Below, one piece after another: positions 1 through 5,878 of a stretch of 5,909 nucleotides of DNA (its first letter is position 1; the number at the start of each line of letters is the position of its first letter). Below the pieces are notes generated by a model. The model was not told where the DNA came from and did no database searches. It saw nothing but the letters and a program-made list of their open reading frames with translations. The DNA lies in NCBI GenBank assembly GCA_900552195.1, contig URYO01000087.1:1-5909 (forward strand), given 5' to 3'. A program made the position numbers and the translations under genes. Origin of the DNA: an uncultured Sutterella sp. (GTDB lineage: Bacteria > Pseudomonadota > Gammaproteobacteria > Burkholderiales > Burkholderiaceae_F).

Positions 1-146
1 CCACGCCTTCGGGGTTGCGGTAGATGGCCTTGCGGTTGGCGCGGTAGAAGGTGTTGAATGTCTGGGCATCAGCCTTGCGCGCCATAGAGTGTTGCCAAAA
101 CCCAAGCTGTTAGGACCGAAATCCAGGCAATTTTTCCGAAGTTCAT
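1..146 (-). pseudogene. 5' end of a secreted-protein gene with a broken frame, cut by the left edge
   Basis: On the minus strand an ATG at 146-144 is preceded by a strong Shine-Dalgarno (AAGGAG, 5 bases upstream). It opens a 25-codon signal-peptide-like frame (MNFGKIAWISVLTAWVLATL, then five residues) that stops at TGA 71-69. A second frame, free of stops from before 85 to the window edge, has coding-type codon use and reads ADAQTFNTFYRANRKAIYRN near its start. That second frame has no Shine-Dalgarno of its own at the ATG at 85-83. The simplest reading is one exported protein whose frame is broken between about 72 and 85, where a GCGCGC repeat lies (77-82). One extra GC unit would join the two frames. 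It could instead be a short leader peptide followed by a separate gene, or a sequencing error. The family is not recognisable from so little protein. Confidence 0.42.
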
Positions 147-431
147 ACGTTCTCCTTATAAGTGAACCTTGCTTTATACAGGGTTTTTACTTGTCAGAAC
201 GAGAAGCTCGCATAATTTGAGTAGTTAACTGCCCATTGTGCGTCTAAACAATTTGTGATCCCATCGGTTGTTACTTCTCTTAGGACCCTTCTAAAAAGTG
301 GTCGTCCTCAGGGATCTCAAAGTCCCTACAGATGAGATTGCTAGCTTTAAATAATTGCTGAACTTAATTCCTGAACGAGGCAGTCTTCTCTCCTTGGATA
401 AGCAGAACAATCCAGTATTCGAGTCGGAACA
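147..431. other. AT-rich intergenic region, no gene recognised
   Basis: No open frame with coding character, tRNA or known RNA is visible here on either strand. The right-to-left gene starting at 146 must have its promoter here. On the minus strand there is a TATAAA at about 174-179, but no well-spaced -35 box, so I do not call a promoter. A small inverted repeat (AGGGA at 310-314 with TCCCT at 323-327) is too short to mean much. An unannotated small RNA cannot be excluded. Confidence 0.5.
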
Positions 432-467
432 ATAGACAAAAGAGCCGCACCTAAAAGATGCGGCTCT
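432..467 (-). terminator. Rho-independent terminator of the pagP-ompW fusion gene
   Basis: AGAGCCGCA (441-449) and TGCGGCTCT (459-467) form a perfect 9-bp GC-rich stem with a 9-base loop. Read on the minus strand, the stem is followed directly by TTTTGTCTATTGTT, a U-rich tail. It lies about 20 bases after the TAA at 490-488. Read on the plus strand the stem is followed by CCAAG, so it acts only for the minus-strand gene. Confidence 0.88.
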
Positions 468-487
468 CCAAGAGCAGATGCCGAAAA

Positions 488-1732
488 TTAGAAGGCCAAG
501 CCAAGCGCCAGCTTGAAGGTCACCGGAGACGGGCGCATCGAGAAGCTGTCGTCCGTCGGGCTGTGCGCTTTGTAGCGCGGGAAGCCTAAATCCATACCGC
601 CGGTCACATGAAGATTACGTGTGACGGCGACCGTTCCGCCGGCCTGAATAACCGGAGTGAAAATGTCCTTCTTGGCACCCCAGCCTTCTTTGAAGTCCTG
701 CTGGTCGCTTCTGAAGTATCCTGCACCGACACCGGCGTAAAGCTTCACGCGTTCGGCGGCTCTGAAGTGATACTGCACGGCAAGGCTGTAGCTCGTAAGT
801 TTGTAGCTTCCGACCTTGCTGCCGTTGGCATGAATACTGTGTGTTCCGGAGCGGTTGACGGAGAAATCCAAGGCCCATTCCGGCGTGACAAAGTAGCGAA
901 CACCGGCAGAGTAAGAGCCGTCAGAAGAAATAGAAGAAGGTTTCGGCGTGCCTTTCAGCGTTGTCTTCTGCCATCCGCCGCCTGCATAAATCAGCACTTT
1001 ATTGGAGAAGAGCGACTTCGGCGTATCCGGCATATGACGAGTCTTACGATCGTCAAACGTCATGTTGGCGAAGAAGAAAAAGATGTCGGAGAACGGGACA
1101 TAGGTTCCGTAGATGCTGAAGTTGTCCGTGCCGACACCGAGCAGAGGCAGCGGCGCCGGGAACGGAATCCACTTGTAGTCGCCGCGGGCCGTCAAACCGA
1201 TGGTGTAGCCGGCTTCAGCATAGAAGGGTGTGCTGCCGAGTCGCCAGCGGGACAGCCAGCCGTAGCCCAAGAACGGTTCAAAGTTATTGTGGGAATCGGA
1301 GAACGCCATGGCGTACATGATTCTGCGGTTTCCGCGGCTGTCGATAAAGTTGCGCGAAATACCACCGCCCCACGTATAACCGTTTTCGTTGTGGCGTTTT
1401 TCAGTTTTGTATGCATATCCCGGATGAATCGTGTAGGCGGGGAGGAGCAATCCGGAAGAGCCTTCCGAAATAATGGTCTTCATTCCGACCCAGGTGTCGG
1501 AGAGGTAGCTTCCGGAAGAATCTTCCTCGGAAACCATGCCGGCGGGGAGGGTATCGACAATTGCTTCCCAAACCGAACGACCGGAGTCTTCAGCAGAAGC
1601 AGACGAGGCGATCGCGATAAGTCCAGCCCCGAAAATAGTTCTAATGATCTTATTTTTCACGACTTTTTCAATGGAGTGCAAAGCTTGAAAAATTCTACAG
1701 AAAAAGATCTCCTTTTTATTCCGTTTGATCAT
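488..1732 (-). CDS. pagP: PagP-OmpW fusion: lipid A palmitoyltransferase barrel joined to an OmpW-type barrel
   Basis: This 414-residue protein carries two outer-membrane barrels in tandem. Residues about 25-47 are a signal peptide ending SASA, cut before E48. Residues about 50-226 are a PagP domain, which in known members moves palmitate from phospholipid to lipid A. The E. coli catalytic residues His33, Asp76 and Ser77 match H103, D146 and S147 with a constant offset of 70. Also kept are the acyl-ruler glycine (Gly88, here G158), D131/R183 (Asp61/Arg114) and the lateral-access prolines P98 and P213. After a linker at about 227-245, residues 246-414 form an OmpW-like domain with eight predictable strands, ending VTFKLALGLAF, a C-terminal Phe beta-signal. 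PagP and OmpW are normally separate proteins of about 160-190 and 190-210 residues. The start is uncertain: the ATG at 1732 has no good Shine-Dalgarno, and a GTG at 1660-1658 (V25) gives a textbook signal peptide (MKNKIIRTIFGAGLIAIASS...). The gene is monocistronic with its own terminator. The PagP half is very secure and the OmpW half strong; the symbol describes only the first half. Confidence 0.9.
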   Translation of the reverse strand: MIKRNKKEIFFCRIFQALHSIEKVVKNKIIRTIFGAGLIAIASSASAEDSGRSVWEAIVDTLPAGMVSEEDSSGSYLSDTWVGMKTIISEGSSGLLLPAYTIHPGYAYKTEKRHNENGYTWGGGISRNFIDSRGNRRIMYAMAFSDSHNNFEPFLGYGWLSRWRLGSTPFYAEAGYTIGLTARGDYKWIPFPAPLPLLGVGTDNFSIYGTYVPFSDIFFFFANMTFDDRKTRHMPDTPKSLFSNKVLIYAGGGWQKTTLKGTPKPSSISSDGSYSAGVRYFVTPEWALDFSVNRSGTHSIHANGSKVGSYKLTSYSLAVQYHFRAAERVKLYAGVGAGYFRSDQQDFKEGWGAKKDIFTPVIQAGGTVAVTRNLHVTGGMDLGFPRYKAHSPTDDSFSMRPSPVTFKLALGLAF

Positions 1733-1841
1733 TAGAACGAGCTCAATTAACGCAATTTTGATACCTGTTTTGTGTAACGAGGCTTTTTAGCAAGCTCGCG
1801 GAACTTGCGGAATCGTTGGAATCTAATTAAAGTTGCACCGC
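1733..1841. promoter_or_regulatory. Divergent intergenic region that must hold the rnpB and pagP-ompW promoters
   Basis: The fusion gene leaves to the left and rnpB to the right, so both promoters should lie in these 109 bases. For rnpB, TAATTA at 1824-1829 sits 12 bases before the mature 5' end and could be a -10 box, but no convincing -35 lies 16-18 bases upstream. No clear minus-strand promoter is visible. A short inverted repeat, GCAAG/CTTGC (around 1790-1808), has no assigned role. Confidence 0.35.
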
Positions 1842-2146
1842 GAAGTTCGTCGGACAATCGCCGGGGAGAAAGACCTCGGAGGAAAGTCCGGACTCCACAG
1901 AGCACCGTAGGAGGTAACACCTCTCCGCCGAAAGGCGAGGACTAGAGCAACAGAGACGAGCCGATTCAGTTCGGTTGAAACGGGCAATCTCTACGGGGAG
2001 CAACATCAAATAGGCAGCTAGTGAACCTGCTCGGCGAGGCTGCGGGTAGATGGCTCGAACCCGGAAGTGATTCCGGGTCTAGATGAATGATTGTCATGCT
2101 GCTTTTTTGCGGCACACAGAATCCGGCTTACAGATGGACTTCGCCC
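1842..2146 (+). ncRNA. rnpB: RNase P RNA, bacterial type A, with reduced specificity domain
   Basis: This is the catalytic RNA of RNase P, which removes 5' leaders from pre-tRNAs. P1 pairs 1842-1851 with 2133-2142, and P2 pairs GACAATC 1853-1859 with GATTGTC 2089-2095. P3 is a short hairpin (1861-1879). P4 pairs 1884-1891 with CCGGCTT 2123-2129 and keeps the universal bulged U (1887). P8 (1911-1923) and P9 (1927-1936, GAAA loop) are present. CAAATAGG is at 2007-2014, and the GGGTAG at 2044-2049 supplies the GGU that binds tRNA CCA. P18 (2059-2078) has a GTGA loop, and P19 (2097-2114) has a six-U loop. The span is about 305 nt against 377 in E. coli. Most of the difference lies between P9 and CAAATAGG, where P12, its conserved GGUAAGAGC strand and P13/P14 cannot be found. 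The ends are inferred from P1 and may be off by a few bases. No intrinsic terminator follows directly. Confidence 0.95.
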
Positions 2147-2182
2147 TTCTATCTTTTCTATTAAATTCAAATAATTAAGTAA

Positions 2183-2215
2183 AGCGAAAACTAAAGAACA
2201 AGAATAAGTTTCGCT
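2183..2215. repeat. Inverted repeat between rnpB and mraZ
   Basis: AGCGAAAACT (2183-2192) faces AGTTTCGCT (2207-2215), giving a stem of about 9 bp with one bulged A and a 14-base loop. It is not followed by a T-run, so it is not a standard terminator. It could be an RNA 3'-processing or attenuation hairpin in rnpB read-through RNA, or a protein-binding dyad. The flanking DNA (2150-2182) is very AT-rich. Confidence 0.5.
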
Positions 2216-2229
2216 CAATGTGAGAGTCG

Positions 2230-2254
2230 GTGGAGGAAAGTGGAAAAAAGTGGC
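2230..2254 (+). promoter_or_regulatory. Three MraZ boxes (operator of the mra/dcw operon)
   Basis: GTGGA, GTGGA and GTGGC start at 2230, 2240 and 2250, exactly 10 bp apart; the second and third are preceded by AAA. MraZ proteins of several phyla are known to bind short TGG-containing direct repeats with 10-bp spacing upstream of their own gene (TGGGN-N5 in E. coli, AAAGTG-type in mollicutes). The position, 46-70 bases before the mraZ start, fits autoregulation. The exact box preference of this MraZ is inferred. Confidence 0.82.
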
Positions 2255-2297
2255 TAAAATTGAGACTTAGAAAAGGTAGATTTTTGTCTCGTTTTAG
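2254..2297 (+). promoter_or_regulatory. Dyad and probable promoter region just before mraZ
   Basis: CTAAAA (2254-2259) and GAGAC (2262-2266) are mirrored by GTCTC (2286-2290) and TTTTAG (2292-2297), an imperfect inverted repeat with 11-bp arms around a 19-base centre. TTGAGA (2260-2265) resembles a -35 box and TAGATT (2277-2282) a -10 box, but they are only 11 bases apart, so they are not a pair. The left arm overlaps the third MraZ box. The right arm ends three bases before the GTG start. Whether this is a DNA operator or a 5'-leader hairpin cannot be decided here. Confidence 0.5.
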
Positions 2298-2299
2298 TC

Positions 2300-2728
2300 G
2301 TGTTCCAAGGCTCTCCGCACATCAATCTTGACGCCAAAGGGCGTCTATCAGTGCCTTCTCGTTATCGAGAGGCACTGGCGCAGTTGTGCTCCGGCCAAAT
2401 GACCTTTACCCGGCATCCTGACGGGTGTGCTTTGCTTTACCCGCGCAATGTCTGGGAAACAAAGAGAACCGAATTGATGGCACTTCCATACTCGGCCAGA
2501 GTCTTTCAAAGAATCGTGATGGGTTCTGCCGTGGATGTGGATATGGATGCCAGCGGCAGACTGCTGGTGCCTGCAGAGTTAAGAAAAGCATGCGGTCTTT
2601 CCAAAGAGATCGTTCTTGTAGGATTGGGCTCGCACTTTGAGCTGTGGGACGCAGAGAAGCTTGCGGAAAGCGAAGCTAAAGCAATGACAGAAAACCTATC
2701 GGATATCGCCGCCCAATTCAATTTTTAA
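2300..2728 (+). CDS. mraZ: Transcriptional regulator MraZ
   Basis: MraZ is a DNA-binding protein of the AbrB-like swapped-hairpin fold that forms ring-shaped oligomers and regulates the division and cell-wall operon, starting with its own promoter. The 142-residue product has the expected two repeats, with DAKGRLSVPSRYR at 11-23 and DASGRLLVPAELR at 83-95, and the typical N-terminus MFQGSPHINLD. Length is usual for the family (about 140-150). The start is GTG at 2300, chosen because the family begins MFQG. No Shine-Dalgarno stands at normal distance; AAAAGG at 2271-2276 is 23 bases upstream, so translation may start on a very short or leaderless RNA or rely on the U-rich leader. Three MraZ boxes lie just upstream. 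It is first in the operon, 17 bases before rsmH. Confidence 0.97.
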   Translation: MFQGSPHINLDAKGRLSVPSRYREALAQLCSGQMTFTRHPDGCALLYPRNVWETKRTELMALPYSARVFQRIVMGSAVDVDMDASGRLLVPAELRKACGLSKEIVLVGLGSHFELWDAEKLAESEAKAMTENLSDIAAQFNF

Positions 2729-2745
2729 AAATAAGGTAGTTTTCT

Positions 2746-3714
2746 GTGCAGGCAGAAGTCTTGGTTCATCGCCCGGTACTTGCTGAAGAGTCTCCCCGAC
2801 TCCTGGTAACCGATCCGAATGGTGTCTATGTCGACGGTACTTTCGGCCGTGGAGGGCACTCGCGCCTGATACTGGAAAAACTCTCTCCTCAAGGGCGCTT
2901 GATCGCGTTTGACCGAGACGAAGAAGCCGTTAAGGCCGCGGCACAAATCAAAGATCCGAGGTTTCAGATTATCCATGCTCCTTTTGCCTCCATGAAAGAG
3001 GAATTGGCAAAGATCGGCATTGATAAAGTCAACGGCATTTTTCTTGATATCGGAGTCTCCAGCCCTCAGATCGATGACCCGGAGCGCGGATTTTCGTTCC
3101 GTTTCGACGGTCCATTGGACATGCGCATGGACACGAGCACGGGAGAAACGGCGGCAGAATGGATTGCCCGCGCCGATGCTGCCGAGATGGCCAAGGTTTT
3201 TAAAGATCTCGGAGAAGAGCGCTTTGCCATGAAAGCCGCTAAGGCGATTGAGAAGGCCCGAGCCAAGGAACCGATTCTCCGCACGAAGCAGCTCGCAGAT
3301 TTGATTGCAGCGACTTTGCCGCGCAATAAAAAAGACAGCGCACAGCATCCGGCGACCCGCATTTTCCAGGCGATTCGAATTCATGTGAATCAAGAGCTCG
3401 AGCAGCTGAAACGTGCGCTTGAGTCTGCCGGCTCCCTGCTGCTTCCCGGCGGCATGCTGGCGGTTATTTCCTTCCATTCACTGGAAGACCGCATCGTAAA
3501 GAAATTCTTTGAAGCCGCGGCAAACCCTGCCTCCGGTATCGATCCGCGTCTGCCGCTGCTGCCTTCGCAGCTGCCGCAGCCGCTGTTTAATCGTGCCGTT
3601 CGTATTCTTCCCTCGGAAAAAGAATGCGAGGAAAATCCTCGCGCCAGAAGTTCGGTGCTTCGCGGCGCTTCCAGGACGGATGCGCCTTGGCCTGAACAGG
3701 GAGTGCGGGTATGA
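2746..3714 (+). CDS. rsmH: 16S rRNA (cytosine(1402)-N(4))-methyltransferase RsmH (MraW)
   Basis: RsmH uses S-adenosylmethionine to methylate N4 of C1402 in the decoding centre of 16S rRNA. The 322-residue protein shows the family motifs in order: SAM-binding DGTFGRGGHS at 30-39, an acidic FDRDEEA at 55-61, DIGVSSPQID at 101-110, GPLDMRMD at 122-129, ATRIFQAIRI at 203-212, FHSLEDR at 243-249 and the C-terminal NPRARSSVLR at 297-306. Length is normal (E. coli about 313). The start is GTG at 2746, with AAGG at 2733-2736 nine bases upstream; the family-typical HRPVLAEE follows at once. The last codons overlap the ftsL start by four bases (ATGA), which implies coupled translation. Confidence 0.97.
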   Translation: MQAEVLVHRPVLAEESPRLLVTDPNGVYVDGTFGRGGHSRLILEKLSPQGRLIAFDRDEEAVKAAAQIKDPRFQIIHAPFASMKEELAKIGIDKVNGIFLDIGVSSPQIDDPERGFSFRFDGPLDMRMDTSTGETAAEWIARADAAEMAKVFKDLGEERFAMKAAKAIEKARAKEPILRTKQLADLIAATLPRNKKDSAQHPATRIFQAIRIHVNQELEQLKRALESAGSLLLPGGMLAVISFHSLEDRIVKKFFEAAANPASGIDPRLPLLPSQLPQPLFNRAVRILPSEKECEENPRARSSVLRGASRTDAPWPEQGVRV

Positions 3715-4013
3715 ATGAGTTCCGCTTCCTGGTCGGGATAATTGTGATCTTGGAGCTGGTTCTTTTTGCATGCGGGCTTAAAGTCGTAGAGAACCGCCAC
3801 AACGCCCGAAAACTGTTCATCGAACTTGAGCACGAACAGCAGGTCCATCATTCACTGATGGATGAAAAGGCCCGCCTCAAGCTTGAGATCTCCAACTTGG
3901 AGCAAATCCGTCAGGTCGAAGTCCGCGCTAAAGAGGGCGGCCTGGCCCCCGCCGAAAACGATCGCGTGATTATCCTGGATAAGAACGCCGCTTCCTCCGG
4001 AGCCCAAAAATGA
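3711..4013 (+). CDS. ftsL: Cell division protein FtsL
   Basis: FtsL is a bitopic inner-membrane protein that forms the FtsQLB complex and passes the activation signal to FtsWI at the septum. The 100-residue product has a very short cytoplasmic end, one membrane helix (about 6-24, LVGIIVILELVLFACGLKVV), then a heptad-rich coiled-coil stretch (about 28-68) and a short polar tail. Sequence identity between FtsL proteins is low, so the call rests on this architecture plus position between rsmH and ftsI, which is the conserved dcw place. ATG at 3711 overlaps the rsmH stop (ATGA), with AGGGAG at 3698-3703 as ribosome site. Its own stop overlaps the ftsI ATG in the same way. Confidence 0.93.
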   Translation: MNEFRFLVGIIVILELVLFACGLKVVENRHNARKLFIELEHEQQVHHSLMDEKARLKLEISNLEQIRQVEVRAKEGGLAPAENDRVIILDKNAASSGAQK

Positions 4014-5878
4014 GAATCAGGCAGTGGCTCAGAGACGCATGGGACAATGTCTTCATGCCGACGGAAGAAAAACGCGGTGACGATGACAGCGTTAAGGACC
4101 TCCTGCGCCTGAAAATCAAACCGGGCCGAAGCAAGTTTGTATATTTCATGCTGCTTCTGTGCTTTACTGCGCTTGGCGTCCGAGTCGGCTGGCTGCAGCT
4201 CGGCTTTAATACGGAATTTCTGCAGAAACAAGGGGCGATGCGTTTCCAGCGCACGATCGAAGTGCCCGCGATGCGCGGTCAGATTTATGACCGGAACGGT
4301 ACGCTGCTGGCAACGAGTGTGACCGCTAAAGCGCTCTGGATTATCCCTCAGGACGTTCAGATTACGATCACTCAGCTCAAAGAAATTGCAAAGACGCTGG
4401 ATATTCCGCTTTCCGAACTTAGGAAAAAATTTAACTCCAAACGCACATTTGTCTACCTGAAGCGTCAGGTTCCGATTGAAACGGCGGAGAAGGTACTGGA
4501 TATGAAAATTCCGGGCCTGCACTCCACCCGAGAATTCCTTCGCAGTTATCCCGACGGCGAAGCGGCCGCTCAGATCGTCGGTCTGACCGGTTTGGACGGC
4601 AACGGTATTGAAGGCATTGAACTGGCTGCGGAAAAACGCTTGGCAGGAAAACCCGGCTCTCGCCGCGTGATGAAGGACCGTCTCGGACGCATCGTGGAAG
4701 ACGCTTGGTTAAAAGAGCCGATGAACGGCGAAAACATTACGCTCACGATAGACTCCCGTCTCCAGAACCTTGCTTATGAAGCCTTGGGCCGTCAGGTTGA
4801 GAATCTGAAAGCTAAAGGCGGCTCCATTGTGATTGCCGACCCGAAGACCGGCGACATTCTCGCGCTCGCAAACTACCCGAGCTTTAACCCGAACAACCGC
4901 GGCAAGATTTCGCGCACAGGAGTTCGTAACCGCGCCATTGTGGATACATATGAACCGGGTTCGACGATGAAGCCCTTCTCGGTGGCTGCCGGCCTCGAAG
5001 AAAAGAAAGTGACGCCGAATACGCTCTTCCAGATCGGCCGCTCCATGTCTTTCGGTCGTCATTCGATCGGTGACTCCCACTACAGCAAAGAGCTGACGGT
5101 AACGGGCATTATTCAGCACTCGAGCAACATCGGTACGTCTAAAGTGGCGCTGCTGATGACGCCGCAGGTCATGTGGTCTTATTACGACAAGCTTGGCTTC
5201 GGCCATTCTCCGCAGATCGGATTCCCGGGTGCGGTGGCCGGACGTCTGCGTCCTGCAAAGAACTGGCGTCCGATCGAACAGGCCACGATGTCTTATGGAC
5301 ACGGTGTCACGGTTTCTCTGCTTCAGCAGGTCCGCGCCTACACGGTGTTTGCACGTGACGGAGACATGATTGAGCTCTCCATTTATAAAGATCGTGCTTA
5401 CCGCGAACCGCAGCGGGTCTTTAGTGCCAAGACCGCCGATCAGATGCGCGACATGCTCGCGAAAGTTGTTGAAAAGGGCGGAACGGGTTTCAGAGCCCGC
5501 GTTGAGGGCTACACCGCTGCCGGTAAGACCGGTACGGCCTACAAGGTCGAAGGCGGCCAGTACGTGAGAAAGTACGTTGCCGGTTTTGCGGGTTATGCGC
5601 CTGCCCATGATCCTCAGATTGTGGTGGGCATCATGATCGACGAACCGATGGTCGGAAAACACTTCGGTTCGACAGCTGCCGCTCCGCTCTTCTCTGAGAT
5701 GGTCTCGAAGACACTGCGTTTGATGGCGATCAATCCGGACCGCCCGGAAGACTTTATGGTGACGAAAAACGATAAGAAGCCTTCCAAGGCTAAAGCGGTG
5801 CCCGCTAAGACCCATGCTTTGAAAGAATCGAGCCGTGCGCAAGGAAGGCGCCGAAGCTCTGTCCGGCCGAACCTTTGA
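4010..5878 (+). CDS. ftsI: Septal peptidoglycan D,D-transpeptidase FtsI (PBP3)
   Basis: FtsI is the class B penicillin-binding protein that cross-links septal peptidoglycan with FtsW. The 622-residue protein has a cytoplasmic N-terminus of about 42 residues, one membrane anchor (about 43-62), a pedestal domain from about 84 (PAMRGQIYDRNG) and a transpeptidase domain from about 240. The active-site motifs are EPGSTMKP with nucleophile S318 and K321, SSN at 371-373, and KTGT at 506-509. It is slightly longer than E. coli FtsI (588) because of a basic tail (about 586-622, rich in Lys, Ser and Arg) whose last codons differ in style from the rest. ATG at 4010 overlaps the ftsL stop (ATGA) and has GGAG at 3999-4002. 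The division-specific FtsI rather than elongation PBP2 assignment follows from operon position. The next dcw gene, probably murE, lies beyond the right edge. Confidence 0.97.
   Translation: MRIRQWLRDAWDNVFMPTEEKRGDDDSVKDLLRLKIKPGRSKFVYFMLLLCFTALGVRVGWLQLGFNTEFLQKQGAMRFQRTIEVPAMRGQIYDRNGTLLATSVTAKALWIIPQDVQITITQLKEIAKTLDIPLSELRKKFNSKRTFVYLKRQVPIETAEKVLDMKIPGLHSTREFLRSYPDGEAAAQIVGLTGLDGNGIEGIELAAEKRLAGKPGSRRVMKDRLGRIVEDAWLKEPMNGENITLTIDSRLQNLAYEALGRQVENLKAKGGSIVIADPKTGDILALANYPSFNPNNRGKISRTGVRNRAIVDTYEPGSTMKPFSVAAGLEEKKVTPNTLFQIGRSMSFGRHSIGDSHYSKELTVTGIIQHSSNIGTSKVALLMTPQVMWSYYDKLGFGHSPQIGFPGAVAGRLRPAKNWRPIEQATMSYGHGVTVSLLQQVRAYTVFARDGDMIELSIYKDRAYREPQRVFSAKTADQMRDMLAKVVEKGGTGFRARVEGYTAAGKTGTAYKVEGGQYVRKYVAGFAGYAPAHDPQIVVGIMIDEPMVGKHFGSTAAAPLFSEMVSKTLRLMAINPDRPEDFMVTKNDKKPSKAKAVPAKTHALKESSRAQGRRRSSVRPNL

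Noticed and set aside
310..327. AGGGA/TCCCT inverted repeat as a terminator
   Set aside because: The stem is only 5 bp, no T-run follows on either strand, and no gene ends next to it.
608..1735. Long plus-strand open frame (375 codons) antisense to the pagP-ompW gene
   Set aside because: The translation is Arg/Val-rich without domains, and it lies fully opposite a gene with clear catalytic motifs. It is a mirror frame.
2103..2108. Six-T run in rnpB as a terminator tail
   Set aside because: The Ts form the loop of the P19 hairpin and lie before the conserved ACAGAATCCGGCTTA of the mature RNA, so termination here would destroy the RNA.
1827..2218. Two short minus-strand frames of 60 and 66 codons across rnpB
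   Set aside because: They fall inside a structured RNA gene and have no coding character.
2230..2254. Short direct repeats as a CRISPR or tandem repeat array
   Set aside because: The units are only 10 bp and match known MraZ operator spacing right before mraZ.
2725..3477. Minus-strand frame of 250 codons opposite rsmH
   Set aside because: It has no ribosome site and no recognisable domain, and rsmH has its full motif set on the plus strand.
3911..4522. Minus-strand frame of 203 codons opposite the ftsL/ftsI junction
   Set aside because: It spans two well-supported plus-strand genes and shows no family signal.
4709..5842. Long minus-strand open frame (377 codons) opposite ftsI
   Set aside because: It is His/Arg-rich with no family motif, and ftsI is unmistakable on the other strand.
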